Source: Varroa destructor
Taxonomy: Eukaryota > Arthropoda > Arachnida > Mesostigmata > Varroidae
Length of the DNA stretch: 64,000 bases
Direction: 5' to 3'
Assembly (NCBI RefSeq): GCF_002443255.2
Contig: NW_019211460.1
Coordinates: forward strand, 25,402,882 to 25,466,881
Shown here: piece by piece, positions 1 to 13,500 of the stretch
Layout: each line of letters opens with the position of its first letter
How positions within the stretch are numbered: the stretch's first letter is position 1
Translations under genes and position numbers: made by a program
Notes under the pieces: generated by a model
Database searches by the model: none
What the model was told of the DNA's origin: nothing
The model's input: only the letters and a program-made list of their open reading frames with translations

Positions 1-821
1 AATTTTGTAAACATCCAAGTTATCCCGTTCTCTGTAAGTTATTTACGGCCGGCCGCATTGCAAATTCTTATTCCGTGTTTAAATCATAGATATAATTTAT
101 GATGGGTTTGATTCCATCGTAGAAAAGATACTGTTATTAGCATGAGCGGGTAATTCAACCCAATAGATATACATTAAACGAATCGGTATGAGGTCTCAAA
201 GCGGGACCCTAACGCTTTTTCATCGAGATATTGACGAGTAAGCGTGTGCGTTCACATGATGAGTTAAGTGCGGATGGAGGTGCTCACGCAATTTAGTTAA
301 TTAGTTTATTTTATTTATCTTTTAACTCGTTTGCTTCTACTGATTATAGACTTAGCAACTTTGTAAGGGACTGGCCTGGTCAGCGTTGAGCGTACGATCG
401 AGAAGAGGTCTTTATGTATTTTTCGGACGTGTTCATTATTTTACTTAACGAGTCTGGCGCTTTCGGCTTCCTCGCTTTTCAATCGTGTTCTCGTCATCTA
501 TATAATGTTGCCGCATTGCAATAAGAACAATGACGATAACCAATGATTTAAAACGATAACGCTCATACGGCACATGTGCAGCGACCGTCCATACTCCTAA
601 TGGCAGATACACACAAAATCACATTTTTACATGCACAACATCCAAGCGGCCGTTTTCGTTGATCGATCATCACCCCCGACGTCGTGGGTAAGATTTGAAC
701 GCTACTACTGCACAATTACACACCCAGTCTAACGAATTTTCTAAAATTGCTCCTTCGGTACCGCCTCTTCGATCGTCCGGATCGATCTCGGCTCGTCCGA
801 CTGGCCGTCGACGTGTAACAG
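1..821 (+). other. 3' part of an upstream intron
   Basis: This non-coding stretch precedes exon a. The exon for the first half of Ig1 (first cysteine, strands A-C) was not found here in any frame, so it and the signal-peptide exon should lie further upstream. No other feature is visible. Confidence 0.7.
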
Positions 822-1029
822 CCCGCCTGGATTAAGGAAGAAGACAAAGCCATCCTTACTATGCACCAGCAGATTATCAGCCGCAACTATAGGATCAGCT
901 TGTCGACGTCTGACAATCGAATATTTACCTTACACATCCGAAACGTTCAGGAGAGCGATCGGGGCGGTTATATGTGCCAGATTAATACCTCACCCGTCAA
1001 AAGCTCTACAGGATACCTGGACGTTTTGG
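822..1029 (+). CDS. Exon a: second half of Ig domain 1
   Basis: The exon encodes residues 1-69 of the visible protein plus the first base of codon 70. It starts P-A-W-I-K and contains the NYRISLS strand, the FTLHIRNVQESDRG block and YMCQINTSPVKS, the hallmark end of Ig1 in DIP/lachesin proteins. In that family this half carries part of the Dpr-binding face. An in-frame TAA at 816-818 and the AG at 820-821 force the start at 822 in phase 0. The residue before A-W is therefore Pro, where homologues usually have Val. The donor is TTGG|GTAAGT, a near-perfect consensus, leaving phase 1. The first Ig1 cysteine is expected in an upstream exon. N55 in NTS is a potential glycosylation site. Confidence 0.9.
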
Positions 1030-4000
1030 GTAAGTACCCTATCAAACGAAGTCTTTATCAACAGGGCAACAGAAGTGTTTTTGATTCAATGCAAACACAA
1101 TGAATGTCAACGATCTAACTAATGATGCGGCGTTGCACAAACTTACGATGATTAAACGTCAATCGATTTTGATTCTGTTATTACTGAAACTCGAATCGCG
1201 AGACAAAACACGTTGCAGAAAGGATGTCCCGTAATTTGTCGGTGCATCCTGACATACCTATCAGGCAAAACCGTGTTTTTTTTTTAACTCTAGTAATATG
1301 CCAACGTATATATGTACATGGTCACCCGGAGAAATCATTTTTTATTATCGATGACTGTAGTTTTTTTTACATTTGGACTGGTCGAGATTTTGTTGTCTAT
1401 GAATTGTGGAGCGGAAACCACCTACATCAAGCGCTCATATCGTAGTGTACATCTGCTCGGGACTCGCCATGGCAGCAAAGGTCGGTCAGGGCGCTTCCGT
1501 AAAAACGTCCTTTCAAAACCTAAGGGAACAGCAAGTCTAACCTAATCATTTGAACAATCAGAGCAAAGTACGGCGTAGATTCTGCATCGGATCATGTGCC
1601 AGTGTACATCTATTTTACTCTAACTAAGCATCGCAACCGGAACGCAGCATGGGGAAAAGCATCGTAGAAATGACAGCCGGTGTATGGATGACAGGTAATG
1701 CAATCAGAACACTGATGATAGATACGTAAAGAAACGTTTTATCGTCAAATAGTTAAATAGCGCCTAACATCTGATGAGATGGCGCCGATGTAACACGTAC
1801 TCATCTGTAACGAACGAATCTGTACCTGGATGGAGAATGTTCGAGTATGTACCAAGATTAATGCTCATAATTCGGTGCAGGGTCTTCCGAGCTGTCCAAG
1901 GTTGTTACGCGATTGCCAGCCTTACACAATGCTTCTTCCTAACTATGTAGCTTTATAGTTAGCCTGATAACCTTATATTGAGTTTTACTTATACAATTTT
2001 ATAACGGTATGTAAATTAAGTCTAAATCATTCTTACGGAAGCAGCCTTAGACTGACCCTGCCACGCTGACGGTTGGACCCCCTCACATCCCCAACGGAGC
2101 CGTACCTGTGGGGTCTCTTTGCCACCGCCGAGGGCTTGCTCTGTTTATCCGTAATATTAATGTAAATTATAACAACAGCGGCAGCAAAACAGCTACTGCA
2201 ACTGCTTTTACAGAAGTTCAGAGGAAAAATTCTTTTTATAGTTGCAACCTTCAGACTCATCACTAGTGCAGAATCTACTTTTTGCCAAATTCTCAGCACC
2301 TATGCCCGCGCAAACTGACTAAGAAACTGTCTCTAGTTGTCTGTTCGTTCTCGCTGTTATTTTTGTAGGTGTATTTTTATAGTTATTGTTACCATTTACA
2401 TTTTTATTCCCTGATATATTATTATTTTTGAGATTATGTATCGATCTATATATATATATATATATATATTAGATAGATTATGTGTATATATATGCACACA
2501 TAATTTATCTAATATTTAATAGTAGTATATATTGGCCGACTGGGCATGGTCCGCATCGTCACGGGTCAACGGTAATAAACAAGAAACAGGCAAGCTGATC
2601 AATAAATTCTTAGTGATTTCATTGTCGTATACTTCAAATTAGTGAAATATTTCTCGTTAACCTTAGCGTCTATCTTATCTACCTACACATATGAATCTCT
2701 ACACTCTATCTTATCTTTCATTCTATTTAACCCTAATATTTTACCCTTATTGGTCTTTTGCATCGTCGAATAGTTGCATTGACGCTAGTTAAGTAATCGG
2801 CTCACCCTAAGACACTTCATTTTTTACTAATTTGTACCTAAGTCTAGTTTTTCTGGCCAGAAAATAATAGCTATGACGTGATCGAGTTGAATTCACCTTC
2901 TCCTTCTCCACCCTATTTTTCTTTCTCTATAAATTTTTTGAACATCTGTTCCGGTAGCGTATGACACTAGATTTGTATCTGCTTATACAGACGCTTAACG
3001 TTGCTAACACCCTCATTTGTAACTACCGAAGTCATTTCACGATATTGGCTCCTCCCGACAAGTAGTCGTTTTATGTTTTCGACCGTTAAGCATTACTTTA
3101 GACGGCTCGCCACCTTCACGTACGCAGCGAGGTGCGTCGACGCCGGATTTCGGGAATAAACTACCCCACACATCCCCAAGTATATATTCTATAATACTAT
3201 AATTACTGACATCACAGTCTACGGCACTGACAATGTTACCGGTCTTTTTTTTTTATTATTTTTTGTATAGCTATCTATAGATATGATGAATCAATGTTTT
3301 TTTTTTTTTTTTTATATTTGAAAATGCGTTGCTATCTTATCTACTCTATCAGCACTGTTCTTCCGCTGTCGAGGCGACACCAACAATCTAACCAAGCAGT
3401 AATCGCTTTCCACTGTATTATTCTTCATTCATCATGTAATCGTAATTAGTCTGTATACAATCGTATACAGATCGACGGCTATTACCACTATCGATAATCT
3501 ATTGCCACCATTAATTATACTGCGTCCTACTGCCGCGCCCACAACAATGCAATACGGAGCATCTATTTCCTTCACCGAGCCTTTTCGTCCTTAGAACCGA
3601 CCAACCATCCGAGCTATTTTTTCTCTTCATTTCGGTCTATACACAACAGCATTGGCCTTCCATCTAACAAGCCTTCTAAACCTGTATCCAACTGACGACT
3701 ATAACGCTTCTTATAGAAACCCTAAACTTGCGAATTCCACCGAGTTTCCACTGACCCTTTCCAGGCCTCTATATCCAGCAAGCTAGAGAGTATCAATATC
3801 GATCCGTCGAGTTACAAAGGCGACGAAACAGCGGGGAGCTACGACCAACACGGTATATAACGAGTATATATCGTGGCAGACTCAGGCAGCCTTTTCCGCT
3901 TCTTACTTTCTCTTTTCATCTATCTTTCTATAAGGACACAAGCAGCCGAAAAGTCTATCGAAGATCGACCTGTCTGCTACAGCCAAAAATACTCGTTTTA

Positions 4001-4436
4001 ACTATATTCACTTCATATTCCCGGACAGTTCTTTTGCCCCTGCCCATTATCCTTTTATCCGTCCCACCCCAAAAATATCCTTTCCCATTTCCGCTATACG
4101 GCTACTGCCGCACAGTCCGCCATCTTTCAAATACAACAGCGATAACAAGCACCACTATAAAAACTACAACAGCCACCATTACTACTTATTAGCATTGAGA
4201 GGTATGAGTGTGAAGTGTGCGTGATTGACATAAATTTCTTTTTAACACAAAAATATGTTTTTTCTGTCTTTATATAAATGTAATATGATAATATATATTT
4301 TACGAGTTCAACATTCACCCATCAGTCGATCAATTAATCAGCTGACCACGATGTTCGCTCAATCATCATCATCATCATCATCATCACCAACAACAGCATT
4401 GGCTTCATAATCAGTCCATCATCATCATCATCATCA

Positions 4437-4468
<32 letters not shown>

Positions 4469-7400
4469 GTCAACAACAACATACAGGACATACTCATCTC
4501 CATTACTAATGCCATTCTCATGAACCTCATCAATCGGTCAATAGCCGATCATCTCTAACCCATCCCGCGCATAGTAAGGTCTCTTCAAACCCCAAGGGAG
4601 GGCTAAGCCGTCCGACATAACCTCGTTTTAACCCTCAACAACAAAAGGGTTTTGCTCCGATTCCTTCTTCCCGCTAAGACTGACACAGCCTGACATGTTT
4701 CTCCCCAGCCTAACCGACTGAGTCCCGACCCGCTGCCCGCCCTGTCTATCTTCTGACAGTGACTTTGTCCCGTTGACCTCTCTACCCGGCTACCCACTCA
4801 TCTTTCGTAACCAGTCGCGCACCATCGGACGTCTGACTCACGATTAGCGTACAGTGGAGTAACTAATGCTTTTAACCTCTCTCTCCCCCCTTACATATAT
4901 ATAATTTCTTTGCCCACTTTTTCAATAGTTTTTTTTTTTTTTATCAATTTCTGTCAGTATCTAGGTAACTCTTACCCCTCTTTTTACGTCGATCTCCGGT
5001 CCATTTTATAGCAGCCTCCTAACGCATTTTATATCTTAGCATTACTTGGCCCCCTTACATATATCTGTCTACTCTAGTCTGGTTCTCTTGACTGCGTGCT
5101 GCCCTGTAACGTTTGTTCTGCTAACGAGACAGGGATTATTAATTGTCTTTTGCTTTGATCCTCACTCTACCATTATCTGTGTATAATATAACATGCGGAG
5201 CACTGACCCTTTATTCGTTATGTTGGTGGTGTCCCTTTTTCATTTTTGGAGACACAGAAATGCTCTGCGAGATGTAACCTATTTTGTCTGGCTTTCTATC
5301 GCGTTATCTCAGACAGAAATCTGTTTCCTCTCTAGTTCTTCGGCCCTTTAACTTCCCGCTTTGCCCTTCGCTGCCCCAGCCCTTACCACGGGACTTCTAT
5401 TGATGAGCCCATATAGATATAAACATGTTATTTCGCTTTACATAAGAATCGTTGCTCTTGCCTGTCTTTGCACCTTTTTTTTTCCTAAATATCGATTGAA
5501 ATTACATTGCAAACGTCTATCTTCCAAGTATTTATAATAGAGCGATATAGGTTTGGTTGTGATCGTTTCTGATACTTTTTCTTCCATCTCGAAATCTGTA
5601 GTGATTCTAGCTATCTTTACCGCTGTTGCAAATTATTTTTAATGTATAACTTGTTATGATACTACGATTGTTGTTTTTGTTATTCTTGTGATTGTTATTA
5701 TATCAATATTGCTCGTGTTGCAGATGTATTGTTTATTGGTAAGCATTTGGTCTAACTCTCTAACCAGAATTTTGATCTGTAATAGCAGCCAATTGGTTGA
5801 ATTCGGACGAGGACAGCCGCAAGCATCGAACTATGTCAAAATACTACTACTTATTATACCAAATTACTAAAGAAAGAAACGATTTTCACTAAACAACTAT
5901 AATCATTAGATTATAATTATTGTGTAATTTGACTGTTAAAAGCGTAACGTTGATATAATTTTTGATTAAATGAAGCACTGAAGAATTTTTAAAAAAATCC
6001 TACTCTCTTATTTCACTCCACGTTTACAATTGAAATACCGCTCGTCATTTTTGAAGCTTCACGTAAATGTATAATGTGATAGATACAGATGAAGATAATT
6101 GCCTATAGTTTCAAAGGACAAGCAAATCCAGACATTCAGAGATACCGAAAGAGACGACGCGCACATACGCAGTTGAATACAACGAAATGAACTGCGTATG
6201 AATGTAGAAAGCAAGAAACTAGTCGATGTAAATTAAGTGTGTTTAGGCTCTATATGAGAGGGAACTCTTGTGGCCTCTTCTATGAAGGCTTAAAAGTGCA
6301 TAACAAGCACATCTGCTAGAAGTGTTCACCCCAAGCCGTTAATAATGAGCTCCTTCCGAAGTTTTCCTTAGGCCAATAAAGGGAACATCGTCCGAGAAAT
6401 ACAAAAAAAATCTACCACCTCTACAATTTCATATAATGAAACAAACTTATTATACTTTCCATATACTGTGCTACGTGCACAAATCTCTAATAGGTAACGT
6501 TTCTAGATAAATCTATCCACGTTGGCCTATTGTATCATCTTGTTCTTCTTTAGCTCATTTTGAGCTTAGTCTATAGTCATGTTTAAGAAACGAGTTTGGT
6601 AAGATTCTGTATCGTACGGCCCTCAATTCATTTTACGAAACCCACGGCATATACCTACAGATATGTCAATCAGTACCTAAACGGTTTCAGTCTCTTCAAA
6701 AACATTTGTTGACTGTCTTATTATCCTTTGTCCCATTGTTCTATGCTCTATGCCACTGTACCCTATCGCGTAACGATCTTCTTAACCTACGTGTCGAACG
6801 TTTGTTAACGCCGTTTTATCACTTGACACAATGACTCAATGTATCGCCCTGCAATCTTGGACAATTTATGGCCTGTTTATTATAACGACTTGGTTGACCT
6901 GCGGCGCCATATGTGGCGTTGTGTATTTTCGTACGCGGTATGTTTGTCTCATCCAAATGTTTTTGGCACCGCTCTGCCTGTTTCGCTTTTGTCATTTGTT
7001 ATTCTGGCTTATATATTGCGCCAAAAGTCCCACCAGATATTTTGGTGGAACAATCATCAGCAGACGTTGTCGTCCGTGAGGGAGCAGATGTGTCGTTGGC
7101 TTGCAAAGCGCGTGGTTATCCTACGCCATCGATATCGTGGCGTCGGGAAGACGGTGAGCCAATCCCTCTTGGAGCGTATAAACAACTTACTCAACAGCAG
7201 CAGGCCGCCAACAACAAACTTCATACGTTAGGTGAGTGTTTTTGCATACGTATTTAGATCTAGTAGGTAATGCTAATAGTGTAAGAGATATATATATATA
7301 TGAGCACTATAGAGACCAGGTCGTATAGTAATACATTTTTTGTAGGTTCCTAACGACAAGAAGCAGTGTCCTTTTTTCCATGTAGAAATGAGTTGCATAA

Positions 7401-7498
7401 GTAACCATGATAGGTACTGATAGAGAGACTCACCTGTTGCACTTAGCTCAAACGCCGTCAAAGTAGAGTAGTTAGTGAGATAGTTTATTTATAGCTCG

Positions 7499-7552
<54 letters not shown>

Positions 7553-10500
7553 AATAAAGTTCTTAAAAAAATGTTCTATTTTGGCATAAATACGCATATT
7601 TGTATTCCGGGAATAGAACTGCATCGTTTGTTATGGCATACCGTTGTATTGTGCTGTATAATATATGAATACAAATTTATATATTTAGGTTAAAGATGTG
7701 CACTTCTCAATAGGCTAACACTGCAATGCGCATCTAGTTACCTGTTATTAATCTCAGGTAAATTTTCTATAATTCAAACGCTTACATCGCACCCCCGGCG
7801 TTTGCATGAAGGCGGCCGCCGAGCTCGATTTTAGGCCTCAACGATTTGTCAGGGGATAAATGGGTCCAAAAGGAGAATAGGCTATAAAAATTAACCCTGG
7901 AAGAGGCAAAAATGGTGTCGGTCGAACCCCATAAAATGGTCTGGTTGCTTCAAGATCATCACATTATTCTTCTCAGCTTAAGTGGCTAAGAGAGCAACCT
8001 AACCCGACGAAAATTATTCGACATTCGAATAGTAAAGGCTTTATTTAGACAAGGGTGTCTTTACCGATCTGTGGTATGCTGTGAAAATTTTTCGCTCGGA
8101 ATAGGCGAGTCCTCAATAGCCAACACTTGTGGCTTTCCTCTTTAAGCAAAAGTGTACATTGAATGTCTGAGAAAACAGCTAAAGGTGTGCTTTAATAGTC
8201 ATAATCAACGCAGCTACTCGACTGCGGCAAGGGTTGTGATGCACGTACTGTTGCAAATGACTCGACGCAAAAATAAGAGAGAATCAATTGGTTTTGGTAA
8301 GCCTAAACATTAGTTGCGCCATGACAAGATGAAGCGTCTCGTAGTTAAGAGATAAGTACATCATACAGCAGAAATGTCTATATGCTATCATTTTGTGTTT
8401 AGCATTTAACTCTGCTTCCTCTAGTCTGGTACGCTTAATTGTCGCGTGGCAGTGTACAATAAAAGATAAGATCAAGGCAAAAAAAAAAACACACGTGTAT
8501 GGTATACTAAATGCATTAAGAGAAATTAGTGTGCTATCATCCTTTTGTTATGGACAAGGTCCCAGCATCCACAAAACGGTTCTATTCGCTTGAAAAGTTA
8601 AGCTATTCGTGCAATATTGGGTGTGGAGTAAATTTTTTAAATGTCAGAGCTTAGCTTTTCAAAGGAAGATATTGTAGGAACATTGGCACGTTGAGTAGAG
8701 CGCCTTCTCAGTCAGCTTGCATGCCAGGTGCATTTAAGTGTTTCGAGCATTGCGTCCGGAATTCTATTAGAACGGCGTAAGGACACGAGGGACAATTTCA
8801 CATCGGTGACTTTATGGTTTCTACTAGAAATACTTCATTATTTCGTACACGGATTTCCTTATATAAGTAACGCTGGCGAAAGAAGGATGCCATTTGAATC
8901 GTGCGGTGATGTCAATTGTAAAAGACACGCCACCCAGGATTACAACTAACCTAGATGCTCCAGAGGCAGCGGATGGTGATTTCCCTCAAAGCCTCGTGAA
9001 CAGGACAACTCAGCGAAGATCACCAAACCGCACGCACCCACTCCCTAGAGGCTGCTTCTTGGGTGATAAGTACTCATTCTGAGTCTACATCCTCTTAACC
9101 GCGGTCAGCTTGCCCTTGATGGATGTTCCCGGGGGGTTTGCGCCTTGCCTTGCAGCGCTATCGCAGCCTCTCCCACGATTCCTTTTTTTGCGTCTTCTGG
9201 ACTTCTACCGCCTTCCTCAGAGCCGCTGCCATTCCCTTTGCCATTGCGGTACCAGCACCATCAACGCATCCTAACCTCTCGATTTTCCTGTTTCTTCCGC
9301 GTCGACCGCCTGGCCGGTCAGGGCAGAGGACCGACAAACCAAACGTTCCTAGTTTTCTCAGTTACCCCTTGCCCTTGGAGCTTGGTTGCTTTTGCAGGCT
9401 TGTTTAAGGCCTTTCGACCTGCCGCTAGCCGAACAAGCTGCTGCTACCGTCAGCGCCACTCTTTTAAAGGTGTTCCTTGCCTCTGCATCCTTGGTCGGTT
9501 CCGACAGCCGCTGCTGCCTCAATTGCGGTTAAAGCACAGAGAGCTAATTAGCTGGCGTCTGCTCTCCCTACTGTTCGTTCGACTCACATTTTCTGTCCAC
9601 CGATGCGCATCGTTTTCTTTACCCTTTTTCATGGGATTTTGGTCTTTCGTCCCATCCCTTAAAATTTTCAGCTGGGGCCAGTCAAGGCTAGGACGCGAGC
9701 TACAGACGCCTTAATCTTCTTCTGTAACGAATGCCTCTCGGCAGGTTCTTTCTACTGACACAGCTTCTTCTCACGTAACTCTTTCTTCTTTCTTGTCCTC
9801 TTCTCATCATCTTGTCCTATAGAAAGGAGGCGTAGGTCTGTGGGTCGACCAGCGGATAGCAGCCACCGGGAGGTTGGTTTCTGGGCTGCTATTTCAGTAG
9901 TCGACACTTCTAGGTGTCCTATGAGAAGGCAACGCAGAGCACCACCATCGCTTCTTAGACGTCTCCCTTTACTGCGCGCTTTTGGCTGAAGCTGCGTTTG
10001 CGTTGGGCATTGTGAGCTGAAAACGGCAGGCGCTTTTTCCGCGCATCCGCACTCTCCTCTGTCAGAGTATCTCTTGAGGCGAAGCTAACGCCTAGGAAAA
10101 GCGAGAAAAAAGTGGAAGGATATGAGAAGCCGCTAGCCAGCGAGTCAACCAAGAATCCTTTTGGCTAAGGCCTTTGACATGCGTGCCTCATCGGAGTAGT
10201 GACCTCGCCTGAAGGAACGTTGTTTGCTGGGCATCATTCCAAGCAGCACGCAACAGCTAACCAACCAGCGAGGCCGAACGTACTGTGAGTAATGTTAGAT
10301 AGGAGTCGGCTTAGAGCAATGTACGTCAGTGCCCGTGTAAGCTTTCTTGTACGTGTGTGCACCGGCGCTGCTCTGTACAGTGGTGTGAAAATTGCGTATA
10401 TGGAGCAAATCGCTCGCGTCAGCGATAGTATATATGAGTTTATCTTGCCCCTTTTGACGAAACACATCAGCAAACTTTTTTAGCTGAAAGGGATCTCTCG

Positions 10501-13500
10501 TGCAGCCCGTCTTAACCAATAGCTTCCGCTCAGCGCTTTACAAAAGGATGAGTCCTCGCAAATGGACCCACTGATAGGTTTTTACTAGTTTTCGTCGAGA
10601 AGTTTCGATAAAGTTATATTTATTCTTATTAATTTATTATTATTCTTGTGAATATAATTTCCCTCAAATATATTTCCAGTATAATTACTAATAGATACGA
10701 AAACGAAGGAAGCGATCTAGTTATATATATATGTAAACCAACTGTTTTCTTTGTACTTATATGCACAACAACCCAATGAGTTACTGCATTGGAATCAATA
10801 CTTGTACAGTATTTTACTATGACGTTATGTAAATCTGCACAACTGACAGACAAGCTCTGCTAGTTTTATAATGACCTCTTTCTTATCCTGTTAGGCCTCC
10901 TTTACTAGACGACTTTGTTTAGGATCGGATTGATTCACACCTTTAATTCTACTGAAGCATTGGTCTGCACATAAAATATTAATAGTAGCTTTGATCCTGT
11001 GTGAACTAGCATTTCTATTAAAAAGTTTCCAAATAGAAACTATTAACTATTACCCTATATGTGGTCATAGTTGTTGCAGTCGTCACTTGGCGGCTCACAT
11101 CGGCGGCTTATCGCCTACTCAGACAGATGTGTTTCTTCATCCGTCAAAAATTAATCGTTTATACGGCACGAAGACATCTATACCTCAACCAAATCTAATC
11201 CTTACAAAGCTGGGTAGAGAAGTATTAGTAGAAGTCTGACAATCCCGCCACTAGTGGTTGCCCTTCATCCGATCTCAATAGCGACGGGTCCGTTCAGAAC
11301 ATAATCTATGGGAAGAAAGATACAGAAAACGACTTCGGTCAATGAGTTTCCACATCTAGTTATTCTTGTCTATTCTCTCTATCCAGCTGGCGCTTAAAAT
11401 TCGTTTCTTACTTCTTTGAGGCTAAGAGGCTACATAGCATAACACTGATGCTAAGATAAGCTGTTATGAAACCGCCGCCAGTAGCTTGCCTTGAGGTGTT
11501 CAGCAGCCTCTACTTGAGAAGAACTTAGTAAACCGGCGGGGTTGGGTGGATCGTTGGGGACCTGTATATTCCACGGTGTGGGGTGGAGGTAGCTAGGGTG
11601 GTTCTGTATCGGGTACATCTTGACGTTTATTGCCGCGTAGGTGAAGCTAGGGTGCTGAAGTGGTGAAACCACGAAGGCGTATACCCTTAAAACCCCATTT
11701 TTTCTTTTTTTCCGTTCTGTGCTTTTCTGTGCGTGACTTGGCCCCGGAGGTCCAAGCCTCGTTCCACCTTCGATGCTTGCCTCATGGTCGATAGACAGGT
11801 TGGCCGAAGGAGGCGTTGCCGCCATCCTCGACAGTGTCATTAAAAGGTGATTTTGTCGTTTTTGTACTGTCTTTGCCATCTGCGTACATCGGGTGGAGGC
11901 ATTCTCCAGGCGGTAGGGGTGGTTCACTCTTCCAAGTTCTCCCCTGCCTAACAGATAACTAGCAGCTCCGAGGTCTGTCCGTACAAGAACAAACGAGGTT
12001 GAGCTACTTCGGCTGAAGAGAATGCTTCTTCTCATGCACAAGAACAGAACGTCAGGCATCAAAACTGCCAGGGCAATGTCAGCACCGAACCTAAGTTCCA
12101 TCAAGTTATGCGACTTCGAAGAAAGTCGAAACTTTTGATTAGGTGTCCGCTGTACTCTGTGTCACTTGTTATTCGAAGTCGTCATCTACGTAATTGTGAC
12201 CAGGAGGCATAATATTATAGGCCGCGTTTAGTAATATAATGAAGGTATCAAATGGTAGAAGCACTTATAAACCCATCCTTATTTTTGTGTAGGATTAAAG
12301 CGAAAACTGTTAGTTCTTCTAATTTGGAATTTACATTGCCAAAAGTTAATTTCGTCTTCAATTTTCCCGGTGAAAAAGGACGCGTAAGCCACTTTACTAG
12401 TTCAGTTTGGATATCGCCTAGCCTCGCTTTTAAGCATTTAGGGATCTTTTCGTGCTCTTTACACCGACCTGCTTACTTTGCTCTCTTTGTTATTACTTCT
12501 CGGATATCGCTTTTATTTTTTTTATTTCATTACCTACATACGGTACTTGCCTAAATGCTACCGGCAACCTGAGTAATGATATTAAGGTTTATGGCCGGAC
12601 TATGTGGGTAAATATTGCGGCGGATCAAAATTATTTCTGATTCCTCATCAGTCCCTGTATACTTCCATTGTTCACGAACTTGCTATCAGCTTCGGCAATG
12701 ACAAGCGAAAAAATCTTATTTTTCTCTTGTGCAACGTGAAGGCTCCATACTATTTTAGCTTATATCCAAAAAATCAGTTTTTTTTACCCTTCATACTTTT
12801 TTTAGCTATTTATGTTCAACATTTTGCACCCATTGTGACGCCGTGCGCTTAGCGATTTGTGATGTTTATAATTTCTGAAACCACACAGATACGTTGTTTT
12901 CTGTTCTCGCCGATTCACACTAACCTGACAGACGGTCCTCCGTTGGTACACTAGATAATTTTAGAGCTACGAGACGTTACACGATTGAAATGTATGCACA
13001 CCTGTAGCTTCCGGCGCGTGCTCGATGTACCTATCGTTGTGCTATATAGGTAACCTTCCATGGTAGTGCTTTTTATGGTTATGCCCAGAAGAATCAGGGT
13101 TTTAAGCAGCTCTGGGTCGGGCTCAAGCTTACGTTATTCGGGACACCGCCAGACTTGTTCAAGTCGTGCCACAGGTGCCGCCGTTTTCTCGTTGTAAAAA
13201 GCGCCGCGGACGAATGCCAGCGCTGCCCGACTCATCACCTTTGACGGGGGCGGGAATGTGGCTCGAACTGTCGTCGACCAGCTTGAGCAGACAGACAACG
13301 CTGCTCGAGCAAGCACTGCTACACAGTACGGTAGGGCCTTATATGCTGACCTGACTGCTCGTCGCAATTCCGATTTGCAGAATTTATTATGATTTAGAAG
13401 AGAGCCTGAAGCCTTAAGTTTGAAAAGCACATCTTTAACTCGGTCTTTCGTGCGCTACTCCTTGCGGTTGCTTGCATACTATATGGGTGCCTAAAAGCGA

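Larger units (their letters stand above)
1030..7027 (+). other. Intron between exons a and b (6.0 kb)
   Basis: GT-AG bounded, phase 1. It holds a (TA)n tract with an adjoining hairpin near 2.47 kb, poly(T) runs, a compound trinucleotide array at 4362-4480 and a C-over-G skewed section from about 2.6 to 5.4 kb. No gene is recognised in it. Confidence 0.85.

Noticed and set aside
4362..4480. Considered as a CRISPR-like or satellite array
   Set aside because: Units are simple trinucleotides without spacers. It is a compound microsatellite.
6831..7027. In-frame ORF sequence upstream of exon b, resembling an N-terminal hydrophobic leader
   Set aside because: Splitting the codon at AG|TC gives exact continuity with exon a. 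The upstream residues are intron readthrough, although an alternative internal promoter cannot be formally excluded.
9123..9714. Overlapping + strand ORFs of 94 and 189 codons
   Set aside because: Composition is dominated by Ser, Pro, Phe and Leu from a pyrimidine-rich stretch. Two frames are open at once and no domain or splice context is seen.
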